12,731 bases of DNA from positions 1 to 12,731 of the forward strand of contig JAEDDW010000052.1 in NCBI GenBank assembly GCA_016293645.1, given 5' to 3'. A model generated the notes under the pieces. It saw only the letters and a program-made list of their open reading frames with translations. It made no database searches and was not told where the DNA came from. Numbering within the stretch: position 1 is the stretch's first letter; every line of letters starts with the position of its first letter. Shown in pieces: positions 1-6,296 of this stretch. The position numbers and the translations under genes are program-made. The DNA comes from Treponema sp. (lineage in GTDB: Bacteria > Spirochaetota > Spirochaetia > Treponematales > Treponemataceae).

Positions 1-73
1 TGTCGGCAAGGTCCTGGATTGTATCGAGCAGGGTTCCGTCCAAATCAAAAATTACGGCTTTTATGTTTTTCAA
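1..73 (-). CDS. HAD-superfamily phosphatase, N-terminal fragment
   Basis: Only the first 24 codons are inside the window; the gene runs off the left edge. The reading gives (M)KNIKAVIFDLDGTLLDTIQ, which contains HAD motif I (DLDGT). The first Asp of that motif is the nucleophile and the second is the acid/base in this family. The following LLDT is typical of phosphoglycolate-phosphatase-like and beta-phosphoglucomutase-like members, but the substrate cannot be told from this fragment. The proposed start is a TTG at 73-71 that overlaps the TGA stop of the permease gene (TTGA), with AGGA about 7 nt upstream. This implies translational coupling as the fourth gene of the metal-transport operon. 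No ATG lies in frame close upstream. Its link to metal uptake is positional only. Confidence 0.8.
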   Translation of the reverse strand, partial: MKNIKAVIFDLDGTLLDTIQDLAD

Positions 74-915
74 TTTCTTTTCCTTATGATTGTTGTAAAA
101 AGACAGCCCAGAAAAATTCCGGCGTTTACAAGAACGATGGTTGCTCCGCTTGCCGTGTTGAACTGATAGCTCAAGGCAAGTCCTGTAATTCCGCTAGCCA
201 GAGAAAAAATCACTGCAAGCAAAGTGTATCTTCCGGTTGAACGGGAAACAAGCTTTGATGACGCTGCCGGCAGAACAAGAAGCGAGTTGATCACAAGGAG
301 ACCTGTCCATCGGATGCTGACGGTTACGATTACTGCTGTGAGAAGTGCAAAAATCTGTTCTATTAGAAATGTCTTTATTCCGCGGCTTTGGGCAAAAACA
401 CTGTGCATGGAAACCAGAAGCATCTTGTTGTAGAAAACAACCCACACGGAAAGAAGGATCAGTGCGGCTGCCACAAGCATGAGGATTTCTTCCGGCTGAA
501 TGCTTAAAATGTCACCTACGAGATATTTCTGGTATTTTGCGAAATTTCCTCCGGCGGAAAGAAGAACGATCCCAAGAGCCACTGCTGTGGATGAAAAAAC
601 TCCAATGATCGTGTCGCTGGAAGATTTCCCTTTTATCTTTACGGAGATGATCGCAAATCCCAGAAGCAGGGAAAAGACAATCATTGAAATGGTTACGTCC
701 CTGATGCCAAAGACTACGCCAAGTGCAATTCCTGTAAGTGCGCTGTGACCTATGGCATCGCTGAAAAAACTCATGCGGTTTGAGACTACGGAAGTGCCAA
801 GCATTCCAAAGAGGGGACAGGCCACAATGATGGCAAGAAAAGCATTTTTCATGAAAACAGGGGAAAGCCATTGGAAAGGAAGTGCTGTGTCAATCAGTGA
901 ATAGATCAGATTCAT
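70..915 (-). CDS. znuB: Metal ABC transporter permease, ZnuB/TroC type (ABC-3 family)
   Basis: This 281-residue integral membrane protein forms the inner-membrane channel of a zinc (or manganese) importer. It is strongly hydrophobic, with about eight membrane segments spread from residue 23 to 276. The family signature SDAIGHSALTG is at residues 52-62; its Asp53 and His57 correspond to conserved polar residues on the metal path. The conserved LLVINSLLVLPAASS stretch is at 206-220. Length matches the family. The ATG overlaps the stop of the ATPase gene (ATGA), and a strong AGGAGG lies 6 nt upstream inside the ATPase 3' end, so coupled translation is likely. The protein should pair with the adjacent ATPase and binding protein. 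Metal choice is inferred from the binding protein; Mn cannot be excluded from the permease alone. Confidence 0.93.
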   Translation of the reverse strand: MNLIYSLIDTALPFQWLSPVFMKNAFLAIIVACPLFGMLGTSVVSNRMSFFSDAIGHSALTGIALGVVFGIRDVTISMIVFSLLLGFAIISVKIKGKSSSDTIIGVFSSTAVALGIVLLSAGGNFAKYQKYLVGDILSIQPEEILMLVAAALILLSVWVVFYNKMLLVSMHSVFAQSRGIKTFLIEQIFALLTAVIVTVSIRWTGLLVINSLLVLPAASSKLVSRSTGRYTLLAVIFSLASGITGLALSYQFNTASGATIVLVNAGIFLGCLFTTIIRKRN

Positions 916-1751
916 TCATCGCCTCCTTCGTTTCTGTCTGAGGCGATTTCAACATTTCCGAAAACATCAATGAAATCTTTGTTTGCGTATACTTCATCGA
1001 CCCTTCCGATTATGGCACTGCTGTTGTTTATGAACACGACTCTGTCTGCATGTCTTGCAACCAGATCAAGGTCATGGCTTATGAGAAGGACCGTAATGTC
1101 ATAGTCCCGTCTTATGGAAGAGACCAGCTGATAGAATGATTTGAGTCCTGTTCTGTCAACACCGCTTACAGGCTCGTCAAGAAGAAGAATGTCCGGTACA
1201 GGATGGATTGCAAGGGCAAGCATGACGCGCTGAAGTTCACCTCCTGAAAGATCGCATACACGACGGGATGCAAGTTCGTGTGCATTGGTGGATTTTAAAA
1301 TCTCGGCGACCTTTTCCTTGTCCTTTTTTCTGTGGGGGAGCCATGCAGGTCGCCGTGAAATACAGGAAAGGACCAGATCCTCTACGCTGGTTGGAGTTCC
1401 CTGCTCGACGGAAAGGGACTGAGGAACATAACCAAAAACCGGCTTCGTCGTCGTGTATGGAATTTTCTTGTGGCAGGTGCAGTAGCGGTCGTGGTCGCTT
1501 GTTCTGTCTTTTCCGCAGTGGCCGGCGCAGCGTTCTCCTTCGTAGATGACAGTTCCCGTGTGGGGAATCGTATTGAGGAGGGCCTTCATGAACGTACTTT
1601 TCCCGGCACCGTTACGTCCGACTATGGCGGTAAGTTCTCCGCAATGAATGTGAAGGTTGATATCTTTCAAAATGTAGTCATTTCCGGCTATTACGCTGAG
1701 TCCTGCAATGCGGGTGCAGCAGACGTGTTGTTTTCCTATTAAGCAAGGCAT
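912..1751 (-). CDS. znuC: Metal ABC transporter ATP-binding protein, ZnuC type, with Cys/His-rich insertion
   Basis: This is the cytoplasmic ATPase of the importer, 279 residues. Walker A is GRNGAGKST (45-53), the Q-loop GYVPQ (107-111), the ABC signature LSGGELQR (168-175), Walker B ILLLDEP (188-194), and the H-loop SHD (225-227). Length is slightly above the usual ~250. The excess lies between Walker A and the Q-loop: residues 73-104 form an insertion rich in Cys and His (C75, H78, C79, H87, C91, C93, H94). Three more cysteines (C3, C11, C12) and H9 sit in the N-terminus. These could bind a metal, but that is inference. The ATG is preceded by AGGA with 6 nt spacing, just after the upstream stop 12 nt away. 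The C-terminus overlaps the permease start. Confidence 0.93.
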   Translation of the reverse strand: MPCLIGKQHVCCTRIAGLSVIAGNDYILKDINLHIHCGELTAIVGRNGAGKSTFMKALLNTIPHTGTVIYEGERCAGHCGKDRTSDHDRYCTCHKKIPYTTTKPVFGYVPQSLSVEQGTPTSVEDLVLSCISRRPAWLPHRKKDKEKVAEILKSTNAHELASRRVCDLSGGELQRVMLALAIHPVPDILLLDEPVSGVDRTGLKSFYQLVSSIRRDYDITVLLISHDLDLVARHADRVVFINNSSAIIGRVDEVYANKDFIDVFGNVEIASDRNEGGDE

Positions 1752-1763
1752 TTGTGTTCCTGT

Positions 1764-2687
1764 TCAGTTTTCCAATGCTTTCTTCAAGACATCAGTGTTT
1801 TGTTTCATTGCGTTGATGTAGGAATCCTTAGTTCCGGGAGAAGAAAGGTCGCCTGTAACGCAAGGGTCAAGTTCGTAGACCGTCAGTCCAGTTTCCTTCG
1901 ATATGACCTGTGCCGCACTGGAGGAGTACTGTGGTTCAGCAAAGAGTGCGATATGGGTTCCGTCTGAAAGAATTTTCTTCAAGGTGGCAATAAGGTCAGC
2001 AAGTTCCCGTGGACTTGGTGCTGTTCCCGGCTCACGTTCAACTACAGATTCTATCATAAGATTGAACTCTCTTGCAAAATAGGGAAAAGCCTCGTGGAAT
2101 GTGACGATTTTTTTACCTGAATGACTGTCGAGGGTTGAATGCATATGGTCTTTGAGCGCAGAAAGTTTTTCCATGTAGATGCCGGCATTCTTTCTGTATT
2201 CCGCGGCATGGGTTGGGTCTAGTCGGCAAAGTCCCTCGGTGATTCTGTTGGCCTCAAAAATTGCGCCTGATGGAGAAACCCATACATGTGAATTGTCATC
2301 CAGAAGATCGTAGCCTTCAGTTGCGAATATGATGGAATCTTTTTTTGTGCCGATGATTTTTTCCATGAAGTCTTCCATTCCGCTTCCGTTGGCGACAAGA
2401 ATGTCACAGTCCTCGATTTTTTTCATGTCACCTGTCGTAAGCTGGTAGTCATGGAGGCAGCCAGTGTCGGCAGGGGCAAGCACGGAAAGTTCAGTTCCGT
2501 CGATACCGTCCGTAATGTTCAATAGCAATACATAAAGTGGGTAGAAAGTAGCTGTTATTTTTATAGTGTTTTCATTTTTTTTCACAGGCGGAACTCCGGA
2601 AGCTTTCCTTGGAGCGCAGGACATCAGAAAAAGAACCGTGGCTGCAATGAAGAGAACAACATTTTTTCTATTAATAGCGTTTCTCAT
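1764..2687 (-). CDS. znuA: Zinc-type metal ABC transporter substrate-binding lipoprotein (cluster A-I)
   Basis: This 307-residue extracytoplasmic metal receptor delivers metal to the permease. It starts with a lipoprotein signal peptide: MRNAINRK, a hydrophobic run, then LFLMSC with the acylated Cys at residue 24. Candidate ligands are His79 (CLHDYQ), His134 (NSHVWVSP), His198 (TFHEAFPYF) and Glu251 (AEPQYS). A His rather than Glu at the third site is the usual mark of zinc over manganese receptors. The His-rich loop of many ZnuA proteins is absent. The reading frame stays open upstream to 2789, but the signal peptide fixes the start at 2687. No Shine-Dalgarno precedes this ATG, and a promoter -10 box ends 6 nt before it, so the mRNA may be leaderless. 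It is first in the operon, 12 nt before the ATPase gene. Confidence 0.92.
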   Translation of the reverse strand: MRNAINRKNVVLFIAATVLFLMSCAPRKASGVPPVKKNENTIKITATFYPLYVLLLNITDGIDGTELSVLAPADTGCLHDYQLTTGDMKKIEDCDILVANGSGMEDFMEKIIGTKKDSIIFATEGYDLLDDNSHVWVSPSGAIFEANRITEGLCRLDPTHAAEYRKNAGIYMEKLSALKDHMHSTLDSHSGKKIVTFHEAFPYFAREFNLMIESVVEREPGTAPSPRELADLIATLKKILSDGTHIALFAEPQYSSSAAQVISKETGLTVYELDPCVTGDLSSPGTKDSYINAMKQNTDVLKKALEN

Positions 2688-2693
2688 GCGTAC

Positions 2694-2722
2694 AATATAA
2701 ACTTCTGGGTGAACTGTTGCAA
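2694..2722 (-). promoter_or_regulatory. Candidate promoter of the znuACB operon, abutting the start codon
   Basis: Reading the minus strand: TTGCAA (2722-2717), a 17-nt spacer, TATATT (2699-2694), then six bases and the ATG. Transcription starting ~7 nt after the -10 box would begin at the ATG itself. The match is by eye; no operator for a zinc repressor was recognised with confidence. Confidence 0.5.
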
Positions 2723-2763
2723 GATGGGATAGTGATTTTAACGTATTTTTGTAAAGTATTAAC

Positions 2764-2792
2764 TTGACCATAAGGGGATTTGCAGTCATAAT
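2764..2792 (+). promoter_or_regulatory. Sigma-70-type promoter for the alcohol-dehydrogenase homologue
   Basis: TTGACC (2764-2769), 17-nt spacer, CATAAT (2787-2792). Both boxes match consensus at five of six bases and the spacing is ideal. The transcript start would be near 2799, followed by AGGAG at 2808-2812 and the ATG at 2819. Confidence 0.7.
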
Positions 2793-2798
2793 GACTGC
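2782..2798. promoter_or_regulatory. Perfect 17-bp palindrome over the -10 box (candidate operator)
   Basis: GCAGTCA at 2782-2788, spacer TAA, TGACTGC at 2792-2798: seven base pairs of perfect dyad symmetry with a 3-nt centre. It covers the CATAAT box, where a dimeric repressor would block RNA polymerase. It lies 95 nt upstream of the divergent znuA start, so it could serve either gene. The regulator is unknown and not encoded in this window. Confidence 0.55.
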
Positions 2799-2818
2799 GT
2801 AAATTTTAGGAGATTTAG

Positions 2819-3967
2819 ATGCCTAATCAGATAGCAACAAGCGCATTTTCCTTTTTTGGCAGTGGCGCTATAAAAAATTTAATGGACTCAATCAAGAACC
2901 GCGAATTTCAGCGTGTTCTTGTTATAACAGATGGTTCTGCTGTTGAAAGTGGTGCCGTTAAGAAGATATCAGCACTCATAGCAAAAAACAAGCTTGTTTA
3001 TCAGGTGTACGATCGTGTAAACATGGCCGCAACAGTGAATAATGTTCGTTCCGCAGTGGATACTGCAAGATCTTTCCGTGCTGATGTCATTGTTGCTCTT
3101 GGTTCAGGCTCCGTCATGGATACAGCAAAGGCAGCCGCTGTTCTTCTTGGTAATCCTGACATATCTGATCCTCGTAAGCTTGAGGGTAGCAACAAGTCTA
3201 AGAAACCTGCACTTCCACTTTATCTTGTGTATTCTTCAGTTGGAAATGCCCGTGGATTCGGTTATGACGTGATGCTTGATGATGAGGCACAGCGCAGGAA
3301 GATTGAATGTTTTGATGTTAATGCACTTGCTGACGCTGTCATCTGTGATTCGGATATTTTTGCTTCGTCAAAGGATTTTGCCGTTTCCTCACTTGCACTC
3401 ATCGCATCTTCCGTCGAATCGCTGGTCTGCAAGGAATCCTGGCTTATGACTGACATAAACGCTGTCGAGGCAATCAAGATCATCTGCGAAAATGTCAAGG
3501 ATGCCGTAAAGGGAACTGCTTCTGCCAAGGACCAGATTCTATATGGCCAGTATCTTGCAGGTCTTGCTGTTTCAAACAGCAGTGCGGGACTTGCTACGGC
3601 GATGGCTAATGCACTTGAGGCAGCCAATGGAATTCCTGCAAAACTTACTTCCGCACTTCTGCTTTCTTCCGTGATGCAGCACAATGCTCCTTCAAGCGGA
3701 ACTAAATACAAGGACATAGCTCTGGCAATGGGAGCAAAGGTTTCCGCTACTGCTAAGCCTGAGGCATACAGGAAAGCTGCTGTTGCGGCTGTAGACAAGC
3801 TTGCCAAGGAACTCAAGCTTCCAAAGGCTATCGAAGGTCTTGAACTTACAAAGGATGACCTGGACTTCCTTGCGGAGAATGTACTTAAGAGTACCTTCGT
3901 TGCGTCAAATCCAAAGACCGTTACAAAGAAAAAGGTAATCGACCTTTACAAGGAAATTCTGAAATAA
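2819..3967 (+). CDS. Iron-containing alcohol dehydrogenase homologue lacking the metal ligands
   Basis: The 382 residues are the normal length for group III (Fe-dependent) alcohol dehydrogenases, and the fold is recognisable. The nucleotide-binding GSGSVMDTAK is at residues 95-104, and the C-terminal helical half aligns by eye with FucO (for example LYGQYLAGLAVSN at 241-253). The catalytic half is altered. By comparison with FucO, metal ligands D196, H200, H263 and H277 fall at A193, S197, T260 and A274, and the conserved H267 falls at N264. The usual TTxGTGSE-like loop is replaced by VYSSVGNARGFG (137-148). Alcohol oxidation by the family mechanism is therefore unlikely; the protein may bind a nucleotide or have a new role. 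The frame is intact with AGGAG 6 nt before the ATG, so it is not an ordinary pseudogene. It is a single-gene unit with its own promoter and terminator. Confidence 0.85.
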   Translation: MPNQIATSAFSFFGSGAIKNLMDSIKNREFQRVLVITDGSAVESGAVKKISALIAKNKLVYQVYDRVNMAATVNNVRSAVDTARSFRADVIVALGSGSVMDTAKAAAVLLGNPDISDPRKLEGSNKSKKPALPLYLVYSSVGNARGFGYDVMLDDEAQRRKIECFDVNALADAVICDSDIFASSKDFAVSSLALIASSVESLVCKESWLMTDINAVEAIKIICENVKDAVKGTASAKDQILYGQYLAGLAVSNSSAGLATAMANALEAANGIPAKLTSALLLSSVMQHNAPSSGTKYKDIALAMGAKVSATAKPEAYRKAAVAAVDKLAKELKLPKAIEGLELTKDDLDFLAENVLKSTFVASNPKTVTKKKVIDLYKEILK

Positions 3968-4027
3968 CGGGAACAATCCCGAATGAATGATCCCGGCAGG
4001 CACTTTTGCTTTCCGGGTATTTTTTTC
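3968..4027 (+). terminator. Rho-independent terminator after the dehydrogenase homologue
   Basis: Hairpin CCCGG (3992-3996) / CCGGG (4013-4017) is continued by an inner stem that includes GCA/TGC around a CTTT loop, followed by TATTTTTT. A smaller hairpin CGGGA/TCCCG at 3968-3981 immediately follows the stop codon. Its TCCCG repeats part of the main stem, so the two may compete. The minus-strand reading has no T-run, so prmC is probably not terminated here. Confidence 0.8.
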
Positions 4028-4963
4028 TTATTTTATTCCGCTTACATTTCTGAGCTGGCCTTCAAGGTCGTAGTAAAGCTTTGTGTCCTTGAAACCGTTC
4101 TGTTCCATTATTTTTTTAGTTTCTTCCGCATTGTATTCCCCTGTTTCAAGGATAAGCATTCCACCTGGAATCAGGAACCTGTATGCCTGCGGAATGAGAT
4201 TACGGATCAGTTCAAGACCATCCATTGTTCCGCTTGGCTTTCCTTCATGGGTAACGTCACCGTCCAAGGCAAGTCGTGGTTCGCTGCGGCCGTCTTTTAA
4301 AAGTTCCGTGGTTTCTAAAGCCGGCACATATGGCGGATTTGAAACTATAAGATCGTATATGCCGGATTTTGTGTTGCCCAGGTTGTCAAAAAGGTTTGTG
4401 TGGACAAACTGAACTTTCTGGCGTTCCGCTTTGGAAAGCAATGTGTCTGCGTTGAGTTTTGCGACTTCAAGTGCCTCCTTGCTTATGTCGCACATGGTAA
4501 GTCCAGGCAGGTGCTCCTTGCTTACGGGGCTGCCGCTTGCGCTGCCGCCGCCGATGAACTTCATCAGGCTTATGCCGACGCAGCCGCTGCCGGTACACAT
4601 GTCGCAGATGTTGAAAATCTGGGGGCGGCGGCTGTAGCAGTCAAACAACCAGTTGGCGGCGTTTTCCACCAGCACTTCCGTATCAGGCTTGGGGATGAGT
4701 ACGTCTGGCGTCACATGAAAATCAAGTCCAAAGAATTCCTTGTGCCCCGTGATGTAGGCAACCGGCAGCCCTGTCTTACGCTTTTCAACTGCACCCTTAA
4801 GTTTTTCCTGCACCTCGGGTGAAAGCTCCATGTCCCTGTTGAACAGAATGAACGTCTTGTCCTTGTCCAATGCCCACTGAAGAAAAACATCAACGTCCAG
4901 TGCCGGACTTGGAGAAGAGTATAATTTCTGTAATGCTGACTGCTTGAACTGCTGGATTGTCAT
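4028..4963 (-). CDS. prmC: Peptide chain release factor N5-glutamine methyltransferase (PrmC/HemK)
   Basis: PrmC transfers a methyl group from S-adenosylmethionine to the glutamine of the GGQ motif in RF1 and RF2. The 311-residue product has the N-terminal helical domain (1-75), PKPDTE (91-96), SAM motif I DMCTGSGCVG (121-130), and the catalytic NPPY (209-212) that holds the substrate glutamine. Length is near the usual ~280-290, with a Gly/Ser-rich insertion at 137-147. The frame can be extended upstream to a GTG at 5020, but that extension would run through the terminator of prfA, so the ATG at 4963 is preferred. No clear Shine-Dalgarno is present there. Its substrate gene, prfA, lies directly upstream on the same strand. 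Expression probably depends on read-through of that terminator or on an unrecognised promoter. Confidence 0.93.
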   Translation of the reverse strand: MTIQQFKQSALQKLYSSPSPALDVDVFLQWALDKDKTFILFNRDMELSPEVQEKLKGAVEKRKTGLPVAYITGHKEFFGLDFHVTPDVLIPKPDTEVLVENAANWLFDCYSRRPQIFNICDMCTGSGCVGISLMKFIGGGSASGSPVSKEHLPGLTMCDISKEALEVAKLNADTLLSKAERQKVQFVHTNLFDNLGNTKSGIYDLIVSNPPYVPALETTELLKDGRSEPRLALDGDVTHEGKPSGTMDGLELIRNLIPQAYRFLIPGGMLILETGEYNAEETKKIMEQNGFKDTKLYYDLEGQLRNVSGIK

Positions 4964-4990
4964 GACTGTCTGCTTTTGAGGTGAATTGAT

Positions 4991-5031
4991 AAAAAAAGCA
5001 GCAGATGGAAATTCGTGCACCTGCTGCCTTT
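4991..5031 (-). terminator. Terminator or attenuator between prfA and prmC
   Basis: On the minus strand, GCAGCAG (5027-5021), a 16-nt loop, CTGCTGC (5004-4998), then seven T (4997-4991). It starts about ten bases past the prfA stop and is a 7-bp perfect stem with a U-tract. The short stem and large loop suggest partial termination, letting some transcripts enter prmC. Confidence 0.7.
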
Positions 5032-5035
5032 GCTT

Positions 5036-6112
5036 TTATTTGTCCAGTTCGTTGAACTGCTCTTCCTTTGCGTAAACGTTGAGGGCGTCAAGCATGTCAT
5101 CCATGTTGCCCATCATGAATCCCGGAAGATTGTGCACGCTCATGTTGATGCGGTGGTCGGTGATGCGGTCCTGCGGATAGTTGTAGGTTCTGATCTTTTC
5201 AGAACGGTCTCCGTTACCAACCATCAGTTTGCGGGCTGTTGAGCGTTCCTTGTCCAGTTCTCCCTGCTTGAGGTCAAAGAGGCGTGCGCGCAAAACCTGC
5301 CATGCCTTTTCCTTGTTTTTGATCTGGCTCTTCTGGTCCTGCTGGATAACAACAATGCCTGTCGGAATATGTGTAAGGCGAACTGCAGAGTCGGTCGTAT
5401 TGACACACTGTCCGCCTGGTCCTCCGGCACGCATAACATCTACGCGAACATCGCCAGGATTGATTGTAATGTCTGCTTCTTCTGCTTCCGGAAGAACTGC
5501 AACTGTAACTGTGGAAGTCTGCAGGCGGCCCTGGCTTTCCGTTGCAGGAACACGCTGGACACGGTGAACTCCCGATTCCCAACGTAATGTTCCGTATACA
5601 AATTTCCCGCTGATTGAAGTTACAATCTTGTTGAACCCACCGACTTCAGTTTCCTGTGCTTCCATTGTTTCGGTTTTCCAGCCCTTGCGTTCTGCAAGGT
5701 GGATGTACATTTCCCAAACGTCGCGTACAAAAAGGGAAGCTTCGTCACCTCCTGCTGCTGAACGTATTTCAAGGATGATGTTCTTTTCATCAAGAGGATC
5801 AGGCGGAATAAGCTTGAGCTTGATCTGCTCTTCCATCTGAGGTTTCTTTTCTTCAAGCTCCTTGAGTTCCTCACGGGCCATTTCCTTCATCTCAACATCG
5901 TCTTCCATGGTGATCATTTCCGTGGAATCCTTGATGCCCTGAATAATTTTCTTGTATTCCGCATAGAGCTCGCACACCTCGGTAAGGTATCCGTTTTCGC
6001 GCATTGTGTCTTTGTATTTCTTCTGGTCCTTTACAAGGTCGGGATCCATTACAAGCTGCTGAACTTCTTTGAGCCTGTTTTCACATTCATCGAGTTTTTT
6101 GATTAAATCCAT
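5036..6112 (-). CDS. prfA: Peptide chain release factor 1 (RF1)
   Basis: RF1 recognises UAA and UAG in the ribosomal A site and triggers release of the finished peptide. The 358-residue length is typical. The tripeptide PAT (189-191, in HRVQRVPATESQGR) is the RF1 codon-recognition motif and separates it from RF2. The catalytic GGQ is at 233-235 within RAGGPGGQCVNTTDSAVRL. The N-terminal coiled coil covers about 1-100. The gene ends in TAA. There is no Shine-Dalgarno before the ATG; a promoter -10 box ends 8 nt upstream, so the message may have almost no leader. It is followed on the same strand by prmC, whose product methylates its GGQ glutamine. Confidence 0.96.
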   Translation of the reverse strand: MDLIKKLDECENRLKEVQQLVMDPDLVKDQKKYKDTMRENGYLTEVCELYAEYKKIIQGIKDSTEMITMEDDVEMKEMAREELKELEEKKPQMEEQIKLKLIPPDPLDEKNIILEIRSAAGGDEASLFVRDVWEMYIHLAERKGWKTETMEAQETEVGGFNKIVTSISGKFVYGTLRWESGVHRVQRVPATESQGRLQTSTVTVAVLPEAEEADITINPGDVRVDVMRAGGPGGQCVNTTDSAVRLTHIPTGIVVIQQDQKSQIKNKEKAWQVLRARLFDLKQGELDKERSTARKLMVGNGDRSEKIRTYNYPQDRITDHRINMSVHNLPGFMMGNMDDMLDALNVYAKEEQFNELDK

Positions 6113-6120
6113 AGCAGAAA

Positions 6121-6149
6121 AATATATAGGTTTTGCCGCAAAAAATCAA
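6121..6149 (-). promoter_or_regulatory. Candidate prfA promoter close to the start codon
   Basis: Minus strand: TTGATT (6149-6144), 17-nt spacer, TATATT (6126-6121), then 8 nt to the ATG. The geometry is nearly the same as at znuA and predicts a leader of only a base or two. Confidence 0.5.
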
Positions 6150-6154
6150 TGAAT

Positions 6155-6205
6155 GGGCGGAAGCGTTTGCTGCCCGGATGCCGGTACCTTTTATAACTTC
6201 CGCCC
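6155..6205. repeat. 9-bp perfect inverted repeat with 33-nt loop
   Basis: GGGCGGAAG at 6155-6163 and CTTCCGCCC at 6197-6205. There is no T-run at either end, so it is not an ordinary terminator. It could be an mRNA structure upstream of prfA or the remains of a small inverted-repeat element. Confidence 0.7.
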
Positions 6206-6228
6206 CACGAATTGCAAGGCAATTCGTG
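6206..6228. repeat. Perfect 10-bp hairpin with 3-nt loop
   Basis: CACGAATTGC (6206-6215), AAG, GCAATTCGTG (6219-6228). It directly abuts the preceding inverted repeat. No T-run follows on either strand. Its role is unknown. Confidence 0.75.
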
Positions 6229-6296
6229 TATAGGCTGCCTAGGATCGGTGAGCGATAGTCGAACCGTCCTGTTTTAGGAATAAGGATATTTAGATA

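Noticed and set aside
2688..2789. Upstream extension of znuA by 34 codons
   Set aside because: The signal peptide and lipobox begin at 2687, and the extension would cover the promoter region; none of the upstream starts has a Shine-Dalgarno.
3262..3816. 184-codon open frame antisense to the dehydrogenase homologue
   Set aside because: Ala/Ser-rich low-complexity translation and complete overlap with an intact gene mark it as a shadow.
4964..5020. GTG start extending prmC by 19 codons
   Set aside because: The extra codons lie across the prfA terminator hairpin and T-run, and the family N-terminus matches the ATG at 4963.
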